NCBI GenBank assembly: GCA_002401565.1
Contig: NVTL01000011.1
Location: 48,771-55,734, forward strand
Reading direction: 5' to 3'
Length of the DNA: 6,964 nt
Source of the DNA: Rhodospirillaceae bacterium
GTDB taxonomy: Bacteria > Pseudomonadota > Alphaproteobacteria > Rhodospirillales > Magnetovibrionaceae
Shown: piece by piece, positions 6,401 through 6,964 of the stretch
How positions within the stretch are numbered: position 1 is the stretch's first letter
Layout of the letters: each line of letters starts with the position of its first letter
The notes under the pieces: generated by a model
What the model was told of the DNA's origin: nothing
The model's input: only the letters and a program-made list of their open reading frames with translations
Database searches by the model: none
Program-made: the position numbers and the translations under genes

Positions 6401-6964
6401 ACGGATACCTTGGGTAACGTTACGGATTCAGCTTCAACAACGGGCACCATGACCGTGAGTGTTGCTGCGGCTCCGGATGCTCCGACTTTGGCGGTTGCTC
6501 CGGCGACGGGTCCAGAAGATTCTGCGGGCATTCCGATTTCCATTACAGCGACGGGCACCGGTGGTGTTCCGCTTACGTCCGTGACCATCACGGGCGTTCC
6601 TGCCGGGGCGACCTTGTCGGCGGGTACACAAAACACCGATGGCTCTTGGACGTTAACACCTGCTGAACTCTCTGGCCTGACCCTTACACCCGTGGGCAAC
6701 TATTCTGGCACATTTGATTTGAACGTAACGGCGACCTCTGGTGACGGTTCAACGTCATCCGGCACGGTTGGTGTTTCTGTAACACCCGTGGCGGACGCTC
6801 CTGTTTTGGTTGGTTCTGCATCGGGTGCAGAAGATTCAGCCTTTGCTCTGAACATCAGTGCTGCCGTTACGGATGCGGACGGATCAGAAAGCATTACCGC
6901 CTTGACCATTACGGGCATGCCAGCGGGTGCAACGTTAAGTGCGGGTACGCAAAATGCAAACGGT
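80..6964 (+). CDS. Giant FecR-domain, multi-repeat surface adhesin (5' part, 3' end outside window)
   Basis: A single frame runs 2295 codons from ATG 80 to the window edge with no stop. Seen in the sequence: no Sec signal peptide (it begins MAIFNDPLSG), a FecR-like domain at about residues 112-275, a linker region to residue 431, then sixteen full and one cut beta-rich repeats of 106-124 residues. The translation has no cysteine, and no arginine or histidine after Arg424; it is rich in Thr, Ala, Gly, Val and Asp. Known of the family: giant repetitive proteins of this kind are usually exported in one step by type I secretion using a C-terminal signal, often after RTX repeats, and act in adhesion or biofilm formation. 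That end is not in view, so type I export and adhesion are inferred. Alternatives are a large RTX-type exoprotein or a surface-layer protein. The reading frame is certain; the function is moderately so. Confidence 0.95.
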   Translation, partial: MAIFNDPLSGTVATGESTTLAVDASTGDTLTMPEGLNPAMADYSHEGPDLVMTWPDGSEVTVTDYFTVDPQPDLVSTEGAKVGGDLASRLSGSDTPGMVADLGTGVSEQSIGQVEKIEGTVTAIRADGTKVELQVGDPVYQGDILETSADGAIGVILADETTFSMAEEGRMVLDEMVYDPGTQEGSVSLSVMHGVFTFVSGNVAKTDPDAMTLTTPVATIGIRGTQLGIDLSDGQTLKAALMEEADGFIGEVVIMNDAGVSVLNGANEYSVISSFSVAPTETIVLSMADMINTFASALRHLPLSNQNVNDYGLQGHTVQEGLNAQGLADFDTAAGGDPDATGFNDLETAAGGSDNSEDGIAAAGLADFDVAGTTPIADAATILDVVDAKAGSALDLIITQQAPPGEPLPVDDPTKDTGGSGGERTPDPDPEITATISVDPAQEDDASFALNIDVTTAYAAVGSIIISGVPSEVTLSAGTDNGNGTWTLTEAQLNGLTIKPDADYAGTFNLSVSASTTAGLAATAVSATATVTPVADTPTLDLNAAVAGDQASATLTADANSDIALNITTVETDVDGSEVLSITIANVPTDATLSAGTKNADGTWTLTEGQLSGLTLTPATDYNGTLNLTVTSTSTDTLGNVSDSASTSGTITVTVAPPPVVLDPAISATISVAPAQEDGGAFALNVDVAVTDATVGTITISGVPTEVTLSAGTNNGDGTWSLTTTQLSGLTITPDADYAGTFDLSVAASTAAGLAATPASATATVTPVADAPTLSASAASGNEDAAIALNISTAETDVDGSEVLSMTISGVPADAILSAGTKNTDGTWTLDPTTDLAGLTITPAANYSGSFNLTVVSTSTDTLGAVSDSASTTTSLSVTVAPVGDTPGVAVVGNGSGVEDGTVPIGVTVTPVAGEAVASIVVTGIPTGATLSLGTQNTDGSWTISGADLANLSSLSMTPVADYAGTPTLGFAVTTDQGGTASVSLGVTVTPVADAPTLDLNAAVAGDQASATITSTVNSDVALNITTAETDVDGSEVLSITIGNLPTGATLSAGAQNTDGTWTLTEAQLSGLTLTPATDYSGTINLSVTSTSTDTLGNVTDSASTTGTITIEIPTPTVTVTSVSATGQEDGTFALDISISTTDTTVDTVVISGVQAGATLSAGTDNGNGTWTLAAADLAGLTISPIGNFSGTFDLTVTATTTTTGVSDSGAGTVSVTPVADAPTLIGSAAGTEDAAFALNITAAVTDLDGSEAITNLTITGMPAGATLSAGTQNANGSWTLTTAELASLTVTPPADYAGTFSINMTAQVKDTAGNLVDFGTTSTAFSVTVNPVADMPTLDLNAAVAGNQAAATLTATEDSAIALNITTAETDTDGSEVLSITIAGVPTGAVLSAGTQNTDGTWTLTEAQLTGLTITPAANYNGNFDLTVTTTSTDTLGNVSDSASTSGTIGITVTPVADVPTVSIDPVTVPEDSVDVPLTITVAGTGGIPVTSVTISGLPAGAVLSAGTQNTDGTWTLTPDQLTGLTFTPVGDYSGTFDLSVTATSGDGSTSPSVSAGMSVTPVADAPVVTGSATGAEDSTFALDITAAVTDTDGSEAITSYTITGVPAGADLSAGTQNTDGSWTLTPAQLAGLTITPPADYSGTFTLNVTAQVLDTAGNLTSTTSGAAFVDVTVTPVADAPVLVGAATGAEDSAFALNISAAVTDADGSESITALTITGMPAGATLSAGTQNANGSWSLTSAELQGLTITPPADYSGTFSLNLTAQVTDTAGNLVDVGTTSAAFDVTVTPVADAPTLSATAASGNEDTAIPLTIATAETDVDGSEVLSMVISGVPADAVLSAGTKNTDGTWTLDPATDLAGLTITPAANYSGSFTLTVVSTSTDTLGNVTDSASTTTTLDVTIAPVGDVPGIAVVGNGSGVEDGTVPIGVTVTPVAGEAVASIVVTGVPAGATLSLGTKGTDGNWTISGNDLSSIGNLVMTPAADYAGTPTLGFAVTTDQGGTATASLAVTVTPVADAPTLSTTAATGNEDTAIALNISTAETDVDGSEVLSMVISGVPDGAVLSAGTKNTDGTWTLDPATDLAGLTMTPPANFNGTIDLTVVSTSTDTLGNVTDSASTTGTMTVSVAAAPDAPTLAVAPATGPEDSAGIPISITATGTGGVPLTSVTITGVPAGATLSAGTQNTDGSWTLTPAELSGLTLTPVGNYSGTFDLNVTATSGDGSTSSGTVGVSVTPVADAPVLVGSASGAEDSAFALNISAAVTDADGSESITALTITGMPAGATLSAGTQNANG
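413..904 (+). other. FecR-like domain (residues about 112-275)
   Basis: The domain opens with GQVEKIEGTVTAIRADG, then a GDPVYQGDILETSADGAIG segment, then LADETTFSMAEEGRMVLDE. It continues with SLSVMHGVFTFVSG and closes with TPVATIGIRGTQLGI (IRGT at residues 222-225). This order of beta strands and the final 'TP-A-(I/V)-G-RGT' signature are diagnostic of the FecR fold. Classical FecR proteins are periplasmic anti-sigma regulators that sense TonB-dependent receptors. Here the domain is the N-terminal module of a giant repeat protein with no visible membrane helix, so a structural or retention role at the envelope is more likely than sigma-factor control. Domain identity is firm; its role is inferred. 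Confidence 0.85.
905..1054 (+). other. Post-FecR helical segment (residues 276-325)
   Basis: After the last FecR strand comes a stretch including ETIVLSMADMINTFASALRH, which looks amphipathic and helical, unlike the beta-rich repeats downstream. It ends in a polar Asn/Gln-rich run (residues about 307-325). Similar short helices with a conserved 'ALRxLP' look follow FecR domains in related giant proteins as I recall them. No function can be assigned. Confidence 0.4.
1055..1201 (+). other. Threefold short repeat with TAAGG dialanine motifs (residues 326-374)
   Basis: Three related units can be read: GLADFDTAAGGDPDAT, then a second beginning GFNDLETAAGG, then a third beginning GLADFDVAG. They start at residues 326, 342 and 364. 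Units one and two carry TAAGG (residues 332-336 and 348-352), and an AAAG precedes unit three at 361-364. The segment is acidic and probably unstructured between the FecR-like domain and the repeats. TAAG-type dialanine motifs are the cleavage sites of LapG periplasmic proteases in LapA-type adhesins; whether that applies here is an inference. Confidence 0.6.
1283..1372 (+). other. Acidic Pro/Gly-rich linker (residues 402-431)
   Basis: The linker runs from APPGEPLPVDDP through a KDTGGSGGER stretch to TPDPDPE just before the first large repeat. It has no predicted fold and reads as a flexible hinge between the N-terminal module and the repeat array. Arg424 in this linker is the last arginine in the visible protein. 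Confidence 0.65.
1373..1693 (+). repeat. Repeat 1, class A (residues 432-538)
   Basis: First beta-sandwich unit. It carries the class A marker DPAQED near its start, the core ISGVPSEVTLSAGT, the single Trp in NGTWTL, and the terminal TPVADTP joint. It lacks the DxDGSE motif found in classes B, C and E. Its DNA uses more TTA, TCA and ATA codons than most later units. Confidence 0.85.
1694..2056 (+). repeat. Repeat 2, class B (residues 539-659)
   Basis: Class B unit opening with LDLNAAVAGDQASATLT, with ETDVDGSEVLS (a possible calcium-binding loop), the core ATLSAGTKNADGTWTLT, and the STSTDTLGNVSDSAS strand shared with classes B and C. It ends in a proline run (APPP) instead of the usual TPVAD-P joint. 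Confidence 0.85.
2057..2395 (+). repeat. Repeat 3, class A, with preceding hinge (residues 660-772)
   Basis: After a short VVLDP hinge (2057-2071) the unit begins with SATISVAPAQED and closely matches repeat 1, including the AGLAAT stretch near the end and the TPVADAP joint. Trp lies in GDGTWSL. It lacks DxDGSE. Confidence 0.85.
2396..2740 (+). repeat. Repeat 4, class C (residues 773-887)
   Basis: Class C unit of 115 residues: opens TLSASAASGNED, has ETDVDGSEVLSM, and differs from class B by WTLDPTTDLAGL in place of WTLTEAQLSGL. It ends VAPVGDTP. By hand alignment it differs from repeat 13 at 15 of 115 residues. Confidence 0.85.
2741..3067 (+). repeat. Repeat 5, class D (residues 888-996)
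   Basis: Class D unit of 109 residues, opening GVAVVGNGSGVEDG and containing VTPVAGEAVASIVVTGIP where other classes have the DGSE strand. Trp lies in DGSWTI and it has a distinctive TLGFAVTTDQGGTAS ending before TPVADAP. It pairs with repeat 4 as a cassette. Confidence 0.85.
3068..3427 (+). repeat. Repeat 6, class B (residues 997-1116)
   Basis: Near copy of repeat 2 in protein and DNA, with LDLNAAVAGDQASATIT, ETDVDGSEVLSITI and TSTSTDTLGNVTDSAS. It ends in IEIPTP, again a proline-rich junction instead of TPVAD-P. Confidence 0.85.
3428..3748 (+). repeat. Repeat 7, divergent class A (residues 1117-1223)
   Basis: Opens TVTVTSVSATGQEDGTFALD; the QED marker and absence of DxDGSE place it with repeats 1 and 3, though the sequence has drifted. 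It contains TDTTVDTVVISGVQAGATLS, a single Trp in GNGTWTL, an unusual TATTTTTGVSD strand, and a TPVADAP joint. Confidence 0.8.
3749..4090 (+). repeat. Repeat 8, class E (residues 1224-1337)
   Basis: Class E unit of 114 residues: TEDAAFALNITAAVTDLDGS, then the MPAGATLSAGTQNANGSWTL core, then NMTAQVKDTAGNLVDFGTTS. It ends NPVADMP. The DxDGSE motif is present as DLDGSE. Confidence 0.85.
4091..4462 (+). repeat. Repeat 9, class B (residues 1338-1461)
   Basis: Longest unit at 124 residues. It keeps the class B opening LDLNAAVAGNQAAATLTATE, has ETDTDGSEVLS and WTLTEAQLTGL, and unlike repeats 2 and 6 ends in a standard TPVADVP joint rather than a proline hinge. Confidence 0.85.
4463..4783 (+). repeat. 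Repeat 10, class F (residues 1462-1568)
   Basis: Class F unit of 107 residues, with PEDSVDVPLTITVAGTGG then IPVTSVTISGLPAGAVLSAG and a TATSGDGSTSPSVS ending. It has no DxDGSE motif; the loop is replaced by AGTGGIP. Joint TPVADAP. Confidence 0.85.
4784..5125 (+). repeat. Repeat 11, class E (residues 1569-1682)
   Basis: Class E unit of 114 residues with AEDSTFALDITAAVTDTDGS, VPAGADLSAGTQNTDGSWTL and TAQVLDTAGNLTSTTSGAAF, ending TPVADAP. It sits next to another class E unit, the only same-class adjacency in the visible array. Confidence 0.85.
5126..5467 (+). repeat. Repeat 12, class E (residues 1683-1796)
   Basis: Class E unit of 114 residues: AEDSAFALNISAAVTDADGS, MPAGATLSAGTQNANGSWSL and TAQVTDTAGNLVDVGTTS. 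Bases 5189-5287 are identical to 6866-6964 in repeat 17, and the first 162 bases differ at only five positions. Confidence 0.85.
5468..5812 (+). repeat. Repeat 13, class C (residues 1797-1911)
   Basis: Class C unit of the same length as repeats 4 and 15 (345 bases). It carries SGNEDTAIPLTIATAETDVD, the LDPATDLAGL signature, and VAPVGD-like ending (IAPVGDVP). It begins the second C-D cassette. Confidence 0.85.
5813..6139 (+). repeat. Repeat 14, class D (residues 1912-2020)
   Basis: Second class D unit, 327 bases like repeat 5. The first 37 residues differ from repeat 5 at one position, while the middle (LSSIGNLVMTPAADYAG) is much more diverged; 17 of 109 residues differ overall by hand alignment. 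Trp lies in DGNWTI. Confidence 0.85.
6140..6484 (+). repeat. Repeat 15, class C (residues 2021-2135)
   Basis: Third class C unit, 345 bases, with TGNEDTAIALNISTAETDVD and LDPATDLAGLTMTPPANFNG. Its end is altered to VAAAPDAP, lacking the VAPVGD ending that joins classes C and D in the other two copies, and it is followed by class F rather than D. Confidence 0.85.
6485..6802 (+). repeat. Repeat 16, class F (residues 2136-2241)
   Basis: Second class F unit, 106 residues, with GPEDSAGIPISITATGTGG, VPLTSVTITGVPAGATLSAG and TATSGDGSTSSGTVG, ending TPVADAP. DxDGSE is absent, as in repeat 10. Confidence 0.85.
6803..6964 (+). repeat. Repeat 17, class E, cut by window end (residues 2242-2295)
   Basis: First 54 residues of a class E unit, nearly identical to repeat 12. 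The window stops at the Gly just before the expected Ser-Trp. The array plainly continues beyond the window. Confidence 0.85.

Noticed and set aside
1033..6918. Many open frames on the minus strand, several with recurring sequences such as VPSVFCVPAD
   Set aside because: They are antisense shadows of the repeat array. They recur because the sense repeats recur, they break at repeat boundaries, and the continuous plus-strand frame of 2295 codons explains the whole region.
1373..6964. Tandem DNA repeats as a CRISPR array or a non-coding satellite
   Set aside because: Units are about 320-370 bases, all multiples of three, and conserve protein sequence over DNA sequence; there are no short identical repeats with unique spacers.
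1373..6964. RTX nonapeptide (GGxGxDxUx) calcium-binding repeats
   Set aside because: No run of such nonapeptides is present in the visible part. They could occur near the C-terminus beyond the window.

Overview
The window holds the 5' part of one very large plus-strand gene. It starts at ATG 80, behind a purine-rich Shine-Dalgarno-like GGAAGG, and stays open to the last base: 2295 codons without a stop. Only the first 79 bases lie outside it. No RNA gene, insertion sequence, CRISPR array or second protein gene is supported. The 3' end, and with it any secretion signal and the true length, lies beyond the window.

Layout of the protein: (1) residues 1-111, an N-terminal region with no Sec-type signal peptide; (2) residues about 112-275, a FecR-like domain ending in the TPVATIGIRGT signature; (3) residues about 276-431, a helical segment, a small threefold GxxDF-type repeat carrying two TAAGG dialanine motifs, and an acidic proline/glycine linker; (4) from residue 432 to the end, sixteen complete and one cut beta-sandwich repeats of 106-124 residues. 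These belong to the cadherin/Ig-like or VCBS-like kind found in giant type I secreted adhesins. The repeats fall into six subclasses, in the order A B A C D B A E B F E E C D C F E. Each complete unit has exactly one Trp, in a G(T/S/N)W motif, and most end in a TPVAD-P joint.

The likely role is a giant surface or biofilm adhesin exported by a type I system. This is inferred from architecture; no transporter gene is visible. FecR-like N-termini on such proteins are most familiar to me from Alphaproteobacteria and related marine or aquatic Proteobacteria. Codon use, with frequent TTG, GGC and ACC and a moderate GC content by eye, fits that loosely. The organism assignment is therefore tentative.

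The points most worth following are the dialanine motifs that could be a LapG-type protease site, the duplicated 672-base C-D cassette, a 99-base perfect repeat that could support in-frame deletion of 559 residues, and proline hinges that precede every A-class repeat.
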